From contig JAEVLN010000044.1 of NCBI GenBank assembly GCA_018350325.1, forward strand, positions 297,172-361,171: 64,000 nucleotides of DNA, given 5' to 3'. The position numbers were made by a program, and so were the translations under genes. The stretch's first letter is position 1. Every line of letters starts with the position of its first letter. This document shows, piece by piece, positions 1-10,800 of the stretch. Below the pieces are notes generated by a model. The model was not told the origin of the DNA. It made no database searches and was given only the letters and a program-made list of their open reading frames with translations. This DNA is from Globodera rostochiensis (lineage: Eukaryota > Nematoda > Chromadorea > Rhabditida > Heteroderidae).

Positions 1-187
1 ATTAAATCAGGATAAAATCTTTATTTTTGGCATGAAATGTAATTTTTTAATCATATTTCTCTCCAACAACAGTTTTCCTCAACATTTGGAGTTGGAAATT
101 GCTCCCATGGATTTTCGAAAATGTTTCCGATTTTCGATTTTCAAAAATGCAATAGGCACGTTGATACGAAATTTTGGCGGAGCAGGA

Positions 188-554
188 CGTTTGGGCCCCG
201 CCGTTTGGGCCCCAGGGAGCTTTGAAGGGCCATAACTCTTCTTGCACCTATCCAAACGAAACAAATTTGGTATCAATCGAAAGCTTTTGTTGGGTAGATT
301 TTATATTCAAATCAACAAGGTAATTAAATCCTTTTCAAAAAAGTTATAATCGAAAATTACCACAAAACATAGGTTTTCGCTCTTTTTAAACCATAACTTT
401 TTAAAGATTTAAATGATCGTTTAGTCCCTGCTAGATAATAGCTTCTAAACATAAAGAGCTTTCGATTGGTACCCAATTTGTTTCGTTTGAATAGTTCCAA
501 GAAAAGTTATGGCACTTCAAATGTCCCTGGGGCCCAAACGGCGGGGCCCAAACG
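188..554. repeat. Foldback (inverted-repeat) element with GC-rich ends
   Basis: The left end carries two tandem copies of GTTTGGGCCCC, followed by a motif reading AGGGCCATAACT. The right end at about 480-554 is its reverse complement, including CCAAACGGCGGGGCCCAAAC. The arms continue inward for roughly 90 bases with mismatches (the AAACGAAACAAATT segment reappears inverted). I found no clear target duplication. Similar 'gccataacttttt' phrases occur near 24160, 27480 and 42060, so this is probably a dispersed family. No coding content is supported. Confidence 0.7.
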
Positions 555-579
555 ACCCACACTCAAATTTTGGACATTT

Positions 580-1400
580 TTTAAGCGAAAATTCAAAAAA
601 GAATGCGAAAAACGCTTCAAAATTAAAACAAAAATTCTTTAAAAAGCTCCAGAATCTCAAATAAAGGACAAAAAAGGACGTGTAATAAAGTATTAAAAAA
701 GGACATTTCAAATTTTAAAAATTGTACCCCAAAAAAGGACAAATCTTTAAAAAAAGGACAGATAACACCTCTGATATGGACTAAAAAGACTCTCTAATTC
801 TAAAATTCTTCGAAATGAAAGCATCCCCTATTCTACAAAAAAACGTTAAAACATGAAAATCCCAGCTCTACTAAGTAATTAGAAGGTGAGAAAGCTTTGT
901 TGGCTCAAAATCTAAATCGACAAAATTCTAATTAAATCAATAACTTTTTCCCAAAATTTCTCTAAAAAATGCAATAAAAACTAAAAATGTACCCTTAAAA
1001 ATCAAAAAATTTCAAACCAAAAATGCACCCCTAAAAAATGACATTTTCTTTGACCAAAAATCCACGGTAATAATTAAGATCAGGGTTCCCATCGGGTAAA
1101 GCCAATTTCCAAGGACAGACATGTTGATTCCAAGGACATAACGTTTTAATATTTGGCTTAAATTTCTTGGAACCTAATAAAATCATAAATTTGTGGAAAA
1201 AATTCATTTATTAACTTCACATTTAAAACAACTTGAAAGTGGAGAATTTAACAAATTATAAAAAATGGACAATTTAATAACTTATGGAGAATTTAACAAA
1301 TTATAAAAATGGACAATTTAATAAATTATAAGTGGAGAATTTAATAAATTAAATAGATAGACTTAACATTTTAATTTAGGAAGCTTAACAAATAGATATA
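580..1400. repeat. A-rich dispersed repeat and non-coding flank
   Basis: This stretch has no credible gene. Bases 640-770 contain a phrase of the type 'CAAATAAAGGACAAAAAAGGACG ... AAATCTTTAAAAAAAGGAC'. It recurs in diverged form at about 38690-38820, inverted at 27260-27345, and partly at 56510-56570. Bases 1200-1400 are a weak tandem of 'ggagaattta(a)caaattataa'. These look like decayed mobile-element or satellite sequence. Confidence 0.55.
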
Positions 1401-1457
1401 AATTTAGGATTTTGGCAGAGGATAATGAAATCAAAAAAGTCCTGGGAAGTTGTTCTC

Positions 1458-4400
1458 TCAAGCATTGACCCGATGAGGCGCAATCCAACCAGCATACTCC
1501 AAGCAAAGGCTCTCGTTCAACATTCCGAACGTCTCCATGTTTGCTGGAGCCTCATACTGATTGTACAGGTTCCGACCACGCTTTGCGTATTCATTGGCAA
1601 TATAAACCTAAATTAGACAAAATTCACTTAAGACTTGTATACTCGCCGGCTTCTAGCCTAAATATTGAAAAAAAAATTTACGGGCGCGGGCAGCGACACT
1701 ATAGAGCTGATGATCTGATGTCCAAAGCAAAGATGGTAGGACATGTCCTCGAGTTCAGTCAGATCGAATTTGTTGTCGTCGTAGAGAACCGTATACTTGG
1801 GAGTACGTGCAGTTCCCTTAAAAATGCTATAAATATAAAACTTATTTAATTTCAACCTGAAGTGTACGATGCGAATTGAGGAAAAACTCGCAGTTTGTTG
1901 GGTGTACCACAGCTGTGTCAATGACCGTACCCGGCTGGATGTTCTGATCCGGAGGCTTCGCATTGCCTTGAATCTGTTTAGAACAAAAATCTAGCCATTT
2001 CTGCTAAAGGATAATCGAACATTCTTATTGAAAAAACGCATATTCTGCAATTTGTTCGACACAATTAACGTCAAAGTCGCATTCACACAACCAGTCGCTT
2101 CAAGGGCGCATTTGATCAACGGGACTTCATATTTGAGGATCTATTTTGCAAAAATAATTTTATTTTATTGTTTTAGAAAAACCATTTTAAATTGTCCTTC
2201 GCTGCATCCATTTCTGTAGAGGACGACACGCCTAGGCTTATCACCCCTGACTTCGTTGAAGTAGTTCACGCACTTTCCAATGATTGATTCGATAATGTTG
2301 ACCTTCTCTTCACGACGAGCCCTCTTAAAACAAGAATCCGTGTTTAACTCGACGAGTCGCACCTAACCTGGTACATAAAGTCACCAACAAAATCGAACGG
2401 AAGTTTGGTTGGCCCAACATTAGCTGCGTACTAAATCGAAATCAAATAATAAAGTAGATAAGAAGAAACCAACCCCAACCACCGATGGAGGACCGGTGAT
2501 GGTTGATTCTTCAGAAACCACAGAAAGAGTTTCACTACGACCAATTTCTGCATCATCCAAAGAACGTTCACCAATGCCACCACCTGGATGGTTGGTACTA
2601 ATCCCAATAATGAGCATGTCGGTACTGGTCGCGATCCTGAAAAACATTGTTCTATAAGAGAAGTGATCCATTCTACCTGGATCTGGGCAAAGTGTAGTTG
2701 ATGCCACCAAGTTTGACGTTGGTCTTGTTAAGGATATTGTCGACGGTGAGTCGCTGCTGCTTGTTGACTACATTTCTCACTGTACCAGCCTTTACACATT
2801 GGCTGATGACCTGGCAGTCCCTCTCGCACTTCTTGATGAAATGGTGTGCCAAATCATCATTGTCGCCATGAATGCAAAGCATGAAAGCAACCCCCTTTTG
2901 ACTAGCCTGTTGGAACACCGTCAAAATGTCCTTAAAGGGTAACAAGTTAAATAAACAAATATCTTTTGATGGCAATCGCGTCTTTCATCAGTCCCAATTT
3001 TTTTGTAGCAAATAAAGCTTTTAAACACTCCAAAGTACTCGGAATTTTCGCGGTTGCTGATTGCGCAATGTCAGTAATTTTCATGAAATCATTGATTTGT
3101 ATTTTGGAAAGTAATAACACATTCGTGATCGACGACCTCAAAATCCTGAGTATTTCTCGGAATTGCAATCATCGTTTGAATAGGCCAATGAAAATGTGAT
3201 TACCGCTTTTGACAACTAAACCCAATAAAACAAAAAAAGATCCTTACTTCTTTGCCCCTGAAATCAACCATTTTCAAGTGATCTCCTGGAAGGCTAGGAA
3301 GCCTAATCCCGCGATTCTTTCCTTGTTGCTCAAGCATATTGAGAAAGTTTCTTAAGAATTATAACAAATAATTTTCGCATCAGTAATATTCCACCGAAGA
3401 TCGGCCTCGCGAAGAGCACCGCGACCACCACCACCGGATTGGAAACATGCCACCATCCAACTGTAGCTACCGTCTACAAACAGCGACTGCGGCACCAAAA
3501 CACTGTTGATTCGCCACGCAGCAGCATGCCCAACCGATGGTCTTTGAGGTGCACCGTCGCCAGCCTTGACCTCGGGGTTGTTAAGCTGGTGAGCTCTCTG
3601 TAAAAATCTAACGCATAACGGAACAAAAGTCAGTTGATTCCTACAAGTGTAATCGGCTCAGTGGTCAATCTGACCCCAGCTTTTTCAAGATATTCACTGT
3701 CCCAAAGATGAATGGATCTCGCCGTATTGTGAACCTGTCGCTTTAGGATAAAAGGCGTAACGGCGCACTTCTGTAACAAAAAGTCAAACAGTGTTACAAA
3801 CGTTATAAAAATGAAAAGTGACTTTTATTGACTGCTGAACCATCGATGAAGTCTGCTGCTGAGTCGTGACGCGTTGGTTGTCAATGATATCCAAAACTTC
3901 GATGGGGTAATAATTGACTCGCTTTTCATTTGCAAATCTTGAATTCATAGCCACCAACGGAAGGTTCGGGAACCTTAAGCGATTGCCGTAATCTTTTTTT
4001 GAATAAGAAACATACAGAAGTTGACGATTATATTTGCTGAGGAAATATTGCTCAATAGTGGAACTCCCGCCATCAACCTCTATTTTAACCTCATTAGCAC
4101 CTTTCCTCTCAAGTCCTTTGATCGGAAAACGCTGAATGTTGTCTGCGTTGTGATTGGTCTGGACAAAGAGACCTTAAAGAAAATTTCCAAATTATTTTGT
4201 TAGACGTCATTTAAATTGAAAGGCGTTTAATTTATACCTTTGACGCCATTGTTCAACGATTGAACCATCCTTCCTCGTTCCATCCCAAAGTCGTTGCCAA
4301 CCAAAGCCTTGACTTTATCAAGGAGAGAACAATTCGCATGAAACGGCGTCTTTTTTGCTAGAACGGATTTCCATTACATGCCAACTTTAACAAAAGTGAA

Positions 4401-5506
4401 AAGAACGTACGTTGAACGAGCAAACCAGCTGCGCAGTTCGACCCACGTCCCCTTGTAGAACCTTCGATTAAATGGGTTGACTTGCTACATCCCAATGCCA
4501 AATAAGTGTTGTTCTCCTCAAAAGTGAGTGCGTCCTCCCCAGTGAATCCGAACTGTTCGGGATAGTACGCGTAAGACAGCCCGGTTGAGAAGTGGACGTG
4601 TTCATACTGTCCGTCGGTCCTGGGATAAACAAAGTGTGACTTTCTCTTTAATGAGTAGATACTTGTGGAAGAAAATCTCCTGGCTCGTTGCAATGTCTAA
4701 AAACTGCAGCAGATCACGATTGCCAAGCGCAATATCAGGCCGGAGTGTCGACAGGTCTTCCAACTTCACAAGAGAATTGCCCCGATCATCACGCCATGGT
4801 TTGAAGTAGATTCTGATTTTCACAACGTGAAGGTCCGTGAAAATTTGCGGGTTCGGCATTTGATCAATGGGGTACTCAAACTCAAGATCAATTGGCTTGT
4901 TCGGATCATTGGGCTAAACAAAACAGATAATGATGTCAATCCAGGGGCCAATAAAGTGAAACCTCAGCAGCCAATGGAAGCATCGTGTACATGATCGATT
5001 GAAGGTCATTGTAGAGACATCTTGCGTGTGCAGCAAGATCACTGTGCACGCGCATAAAGCTCAAAATGACATCACGACAACAATCACGACGATTGACTGC
5101 GATAGCGCTGGAAATGTGACAATTACAGTTTCAGGTTAGAGATAAACTTACTCATCCTTGTATTTCTTCGTGAACAAGACTCCAGCACGCTCCCCAGATC
5201 TTTCGCCAACAATGCACACATCGTAACGGAAGATGTTCAACGGGCCCATGTTGAGTGCATAGACGTTAGTCTGAACTTCAACGTCGCCCTCATGCCCTGA
5301 ACCTGGTTTCTCCGCCATGACTGCTCGACCAACTTCGACCTAAATTAGAGGTGATAGGAGAATCAGCAGATGGCGGCACTAACATTTCTCTGCTTCAGAA
5401 GTCTCTCTGACTCTCTTTCGTAAATAGTTCGCTCGCGAGGCTCGCTTCCAGACGTCCCGGATTGCGGACCAGAGACAGACCGCGCTGCACTACCGATTGT
5501 TGACAT
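1458..5506 (-). CDS. Argonaute protein, WAGO-like, slicer-dead (multi-exon)
   Basis: An RNA-guided Argonaute spread over about a dozen exons. The start MSTIGSAARSVSGPQ is at 5506. The last exon (about 1458-1600) ends in AKRGRNLYNQYEAP...HRVNA-stop. The N domain lies near 4.4-5.2 kb and a PAZ-like segment near 3.8-4.2 kb (DYGNRLRFPNLPLVAMNSRF). MID/PIWI runs from about 3.6 kb to the end: KTNVKLGGINYTL at 2.7 kb, YRNGCSEGQF at 2.2 kb, HPTNCEFFLNSH at 1.9 kb. The canonical first catalytic Asp (IGADVTHP in slicers) is replaced in IGISTNHP, and the second (YRDG) is Asn, so cleavage activity is unlikely. This pattern is typical of nematode secondary Argonautes that bind RdRP-made small RNAs. Internal exon borders are approximate; 2940-3240 reads as intron. 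The exact orthologue cannot be named. Confidence 0.9.
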
Positions 5507-5996
5507 TATATTTGAAAACAAATAAGAACGCTAAAAAAGCAAAAGGACAAAATAAGCCACCCAAAAAAACATAAAAACTACACTGTTTACATTTAAACAA
5601 AAAATCAAATTCATCCAGCTCTGAACCGACGATTTATGTTCATAAAATAATCGTTATGCCGGTTGGTATATATATGAACTTGTTTACTGACTTTAACAAT
5701 TTCAAATCGAATGTTCCCCTAGGATTTAGAAAGATCCAAATAAAAATGATAAATTATGGATTTTTTGCTAAAAAGAAAAAACGAAGAAAAGCAAACATAA
5801 AAAAACAACTAAAATGACAAGAATGCGTGTTGTGAATGCAAGGTAAGAATGATTCTGGAAAATTCCACGATGATCATTCGCTCGGTGTACCGTACTTGTA
5901 ATTTTAAATGCAAAATCCAATTCTCTTCAACGATGGTAAAAGCATCGCTTTGCTTCTGTTCTATTGAATGTCCCCCCATACGTACATACTTAAAAG
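5507..5996. other. Upstream region shared by Argonaute and kri-1, no gene seen
   Basis: AT-rich sequence between the Argonaute start and a MITE. It should hold the Argonaute promoter. I see no supported coding exon or RNA gene. Its last eight bases, CTTAAAAG (5989-5996), are the left target duplication of the element that follows. Confidence 0.5.
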
Positions 5997-6544
5997 CAGG
6001 CGTGTGCACGGACATCCGGATATCCGCGGATATATCCGGATACGGACGGATAACGGATATGGAATTTCGGAAAGTCACGGATACGGACGGATAACGGATA
6101 TGGAATTTCGAAAAGTCACGGATACGGACGGATAACGGATATGAAAAATCCACTTATCCGGATATATCCGCTGTATATCCGCGGATATCCGGATATGGAA
6201 TTTCGGAAGGTCACAGATGACGGATAACGGATATGAAAAATCAACTTATCCGGATATATCCGCTGTATCGCGGATATCCGCATATGGGATTTTGGAAGGT
6301 CACAGATGACGGATAATGGATATGAGATTTCGAGGACGGACGGATAACGGATATGGAATTTCGAAAAGTCACGGATACGGACGGATAACGGATATGAAAA
6401 ATCCACTTATCCGGATATATCCGCTGTATATCCGCGGATATCCGGATATGGGATTTTGGAAGGTCACAGATGACGGATAATGGATATGAGATTTCGAGGA
6501 CGGACGGATACGGATACAAAAATTCGTATCCGTGCACACCCCTG
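5997..6544. mobile_element. hAT-like MITE with 'GGATATCCG' core (548 bp)
   Basis: Left end CAGGCGTGTGCACGGA (5997-6012), right end TCCGTGCACACCCCTG. These are near-perfect terminal inverted repeats. A perfect 8-bp duplication CTTAAAAG flanks the element (5989-5996 and 6545-6552), as expected for hAT-superfamily insertion. The interior is a word repeated in both orientations (GGATATCCG, ACGGATAACGGATATG) with larger duplicated blocks. The ORFs seen across it are by-products of the repeat. No transposase is present, so it is non-autonomous. Confidence 0.9.
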
Positions 6545-6552
6545 CTTAAAAG

Positions 6553-7805
6553 GGCAAGTTATGCTTCGACATTTGATCGTATTTCGGTGTTATGTATGTG
6601 TATAATCGTTATAAAAATGCTTTTAATTCGTACCGTCTTTCTTCTAATGGTCCCGGTTTTTACCAATCATTTCTTTGTCTTTGTCCGGTAGTCCGGTTTT
6701 TTTGACCGGGACTAAATTTAGCCCGTCCCGGTTTTTCCCAAAAGTCCCGGTCCTGTACTACCCTAAAATACATAAATTTGGACGGGCACTTTCTCTTTCA
6801 GCAGCTAAGAAAAGAATCTGCCGGTGCTGGTCGGCTTTGTATCCCATTTTTGGCTTGGTTAGTCAGATTTAAAGCGTCAGAATGTCAATCTTCTCGCGCG
6901 CCGGAGGCTATTTTGAGCGTTCTTGATAGCCCCCCCCCTTTTTCTCACATTTCTTAATTCGATTTTCCGCCTAATTATCTTCGTAATTCGAATCGTCCAC
7001 CCTTTAATTTACAACGGAGTTTTGAGGTTGAAAATTGATATAACCTAAATATACATAATTCGGATGTTTCCTTTTTCATCCGTTAATTTATTTGGTTCGT
7101 TTTGTCTTGTTTCCCCTCCCCCCCCCCCTCACTGCCCAACCAATTTCCAAATCACGGCCACCAATCATCGATTCAACGAAGAAGAAACTTTTATACGCAA
7201 AGGGTGTGGTCTTCCCCCCCCCCCCTCTCCCGTGTACCCCCCCCCTCCCTCCCCCCCCCCCTCCCAATCAAATCAATTCTCAGTTCCAGCCTTAAATAAT
7301 GCGCAATTATTTATGCGATCATTTTTGGCCATAGACAGAAAGAGAGAGAGAAAGAAAGAATTTTGGGGTTGGAAATAAGCGGAATAAAAACGCTCGTCAA
7401 CAAAACACCTATCGGCCGGCGCCTATGATTGATGTGTGTGTGGCGGTTGTTCGCCTTTGTTCCGAGGCAATTGGCCGTTTGGAAAACGACAAATTCAAGC
7501 AGCGCCACCAGCAAGTGCCGCCTTTCGGTCCAGCCAACTTTGACCTACTTATGGCACTTCCCTCGACCATTGGCACTTCAAAACTCAAAAGGACGTTGGC
7601 CCTGCCAAAGTGCAAGGCATTGCACGCCGAGACGGGAGGAGAAGCGGCATTGCGATTTGTGAGAGGATTATGCAGGCGAGGAACGGGAATTTTCGGGGTT
7701 AATGATTAAATTAATTGATTTTTAATTTAAATGACGGTCCTTTTAACTTTTATTTTATTCTCTAATTTTGTCAGGTCTTTGCGCGTCCGCGCCGTAAGTG
7801 TTCCA
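6553..7805. other. Intergenic / possible 5' region of kri-1
   Basis: Bases 6645-6775 repeat the phrase TCCCGGTTTTT in both orientations (GACCGGGAC...GTCCCGGTC), probably a decayed MITE. Bases 7110-7265 hold several runs of C. An open frame at 7425-7709 could be an upstream exon or 5' UTR of kri-1, but nothing in its translation is recognisable. The sequence TTTTGTCAG just before 7764 is a plausible splice acceptor ahead of the first recognised kri-1 exon. Confidence 0.4.
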
Positions 7806-10800
7806 ATGGCGAATTTGGATCATTCGCTTCCGGAATGTTCTTCTTCAACTTCGCACTTCGATCGTCCAGACTCACCGCAACTTATCCTGATTCCGATCAC
7901 TCCATCTGAAGTATCGTCCGATCGGGTCGGCGAAACGCTCGAATTCTGTCCTCTGGCCTCTCTTATGCATGCTTCGATGAACTTCGACTCGGACTTTGTC
8001 GATGTCCGCTCACAAAACTTTGTGATGCGAATTGGCGAGTGAGTGTGCTGTTCCGTTGGGTGTTTTGTCAAAAGTTCGCAGATGGCTGATGCATCGTCAA
8101 TGCCAAGCCGACTTCGGTTCGACTTCTTTCCTCAACGCCCTCTTTCTCATTCCGCCCGCCTCCCAACGCATTTTCCATTGCGTTCACAACCCTTCGTACG
8201 ACCCTCGACAACTCCGATTTTGTTGTCAAAGGCAACGAATAGTTCTTGGCCAAGTGTAAGAGATGCCGACCCCCCATTTTAGCTCAGCAGCTGAGGACAA
8301 GGAGAATGGCCCCCGGGGGAAGAGAGTGCCTTCGGAATTGGATGAGGCGGTAAAGCGAAGCAATGCCCTGAGGGCCGAAATGTTGCGGATGGAAAAATAC
8401 GACAAATTTGTGATTAATCCGCTGTTCGGAGCCAACATTCTCTGCAAACGGCAGATTACGGTAGACTTCTGAGAGAGACGGTCGATGGGAACGAAGTGAT
8501 CGATATGGTTAAGGCCCCGGCATATTTTGTGAGGAACCATTCGTCAAGAGCAACTGGACGACACGGCAGCGGGGGAAAAGGGGCAGTTGGCACAGCAAAG
8601 AAACGAGTTCAACAGCAGAGGTCGCCCACCGAGTTCTGGGAGCAACAGTACCCTCTGCACAAGCACGCGTTCGACGGTAACGCGGACAGGATACGGTACG
8701 TTTCACAAACAAAAATGCTACAGTTTAGGTGCGCTTAAAGCGCACCAACCGCTAGGTCGATTACCGCGTTATGCTTCTGTTGCTGATGGAATGAGAGGGA
8801 CAAAGAAATTCCATTTAGGGAGCTTCTTGCCCACGGCAACGACCCCAATGAACAGGACAACGACCTTTGGACTCCACTCCATTACTGTGCCTTCTACAAC
8901 CGCTTGGAGGCTTCTGAGGCTCTGCTGCTCCATCCGCGCACCAACGTGAACGTGGTCAACGGCACCGGTGCAACGCCGCTCCATTTCGCCGCTCTGAACG
9001 GAAACATTTACGTGGCCGAACTCATTCTCTCCCACCAATTGGCCGACATTGTCCGTTTTCTGGCAGAATGTTGGGGGGCAGACGAATTTTTTCCGTGCAG
9101 AATATCCGGGACTCCACCGGAAAGACACCGCTTGACCTTTGTGTGCTGGTGCCCAAGCCGGACTGGCAGGGAGTCGCCTTTCTCTTGAAGCAAAGTGTTC
9201 CCGCTCAGCTGGCTAAAATGGAAGTGCAGTTGATCGGCGCGCCGTCGCTGCAAGTTGAGGTGGACGACGCGGAGATGGTGACGGCGGAGGAGTTGAGGGC
9301 CAAAGTGCTGCAGATGGAGGGGCTGGACCCCGACTTGGGGGCACGCATTTTTGCGATTTGGCTGATTGACTCGAGACTGAGTAAGGGGGCGGGGTGGGGG
9401 GTAAGGCAGTCGGTGTTGATGAATATTAGTGCTGCACGAGATCAAAAATTTCCCGATACTCGAGACTTGATACCGAGACTTGACCCCGAGAAATACCGAA
9501 ACTTTGACATCCCGTGACTCGAGCCCGAGACTTGACCCCGAAGCTCGATACGATACTGAGACCCAAAAAACCCGAGATTTTTCTCTAGTCGATACTCGAG
9601 ACTTTTTGATTTTTAATTTTAGGTTTAAAATTCGGCAAATTGAAAAACTTTCGCAATTTTTATTATGGGTTTTTGGAGGGGACCAGCAGTGCCGATAGAC
9701 GCCGCCGGGAAAAAGAATTTAAAAAAAAAGTTGAATTTTGGTTTTACTGCATTTTTTGTTAAGAAAATTACTTTTCTCGAGTCGTGACTCGAGACCGAGG
9801 CTTTCGTGCAGCACTAATGAATATGCACATTCGCTTTGTGGATGTTCAGGCCTGCAGTTGAAGGCGGAACAAAATGTGAAGGTCCATTTGGACAAATGGA
9901 CTGAACACCTCGAAAAGTTTGGGGACGATTGTGTCGTCGGGGGGAGCGGCGGCGGGGAGGGGGAGGAGCGGGCGCGGGTGGTGCTGAAAAGGGACGCCCG
10001 GACACTGCTTGGAGACGAGCAAATGCTGGTGAGGAACACTTTATTATTTAAATTGGCAAAAATGAAATAAAGTGAATTGAGTGAGGGAACGAAATGTATG
10101 AGATAAGCAAAATGATAATTATCTCTGAAGAAAATGGATCAAATTGAATGAGTGAATGAATGGCAAATTGTCTGCCGCCAATTGATCGCTGCGATGTTCT
10201 GATCAGCTTTAAGTTTCATCCGTCCCATGCGTGCCCTCCCCTTTGATTGATTCTCCTCAGTCTCCCCGTCCACCATCCAATCCATCCGATGGCCATCATC
10301 CACCCCATCCATTCTGTCCCTGCCCGTCGAGTCCATGTCGATCTCCCCCCACTCACACAGCCGTCCTCCCGGCAGCCGCCCGTGCACACCTCCACCACCA
10401 GCGGGTTCGTCTCCCGCCTCCGATGGCTGGGAGGGTTTTGTCCCCCGCCGCCCACTCTCCACATCTTCGCCGGCTCCACATCAACGGCCGAGCCGGCGAT
10501 CAGATGCCTTCTGACCCGCATCATCGACTTGTACAATGTGCACCCGCTGATCTCGCCTGCTGTCCCACAGCGCCGTTCGGTGACTGTGATCACTAAAAAG
10601 GCAAACTCTGAAAGGATTGGATGGAATCTGATCAATTAAATGGAGTGGTACGGGAAGTAAAGTCCCGACCGTTTCCATTTCGCCAGGTCCTTCAAAGAAT
10701 TAATTAGTCTAACAAAAAATGTCCCCCCCCCCCTCCCATTGTCTCAACCAAACAATTTCATTATTCCCCTCGAGGGTCGGTCGGTCGGCCCTTTTCATTC

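Noticed and set aside
188..554. Assigning the first foldback to the hAT-like class
   Set aside because: The arms are convincing but the flanks do not match, so the superfamily is left open.
2966..3199. 77-codon plus-strand frame as a gene
   Set aside because: It lies in an Argonaute intron between PIWI/MID exons on the other strand, and the translation is unremarkable.
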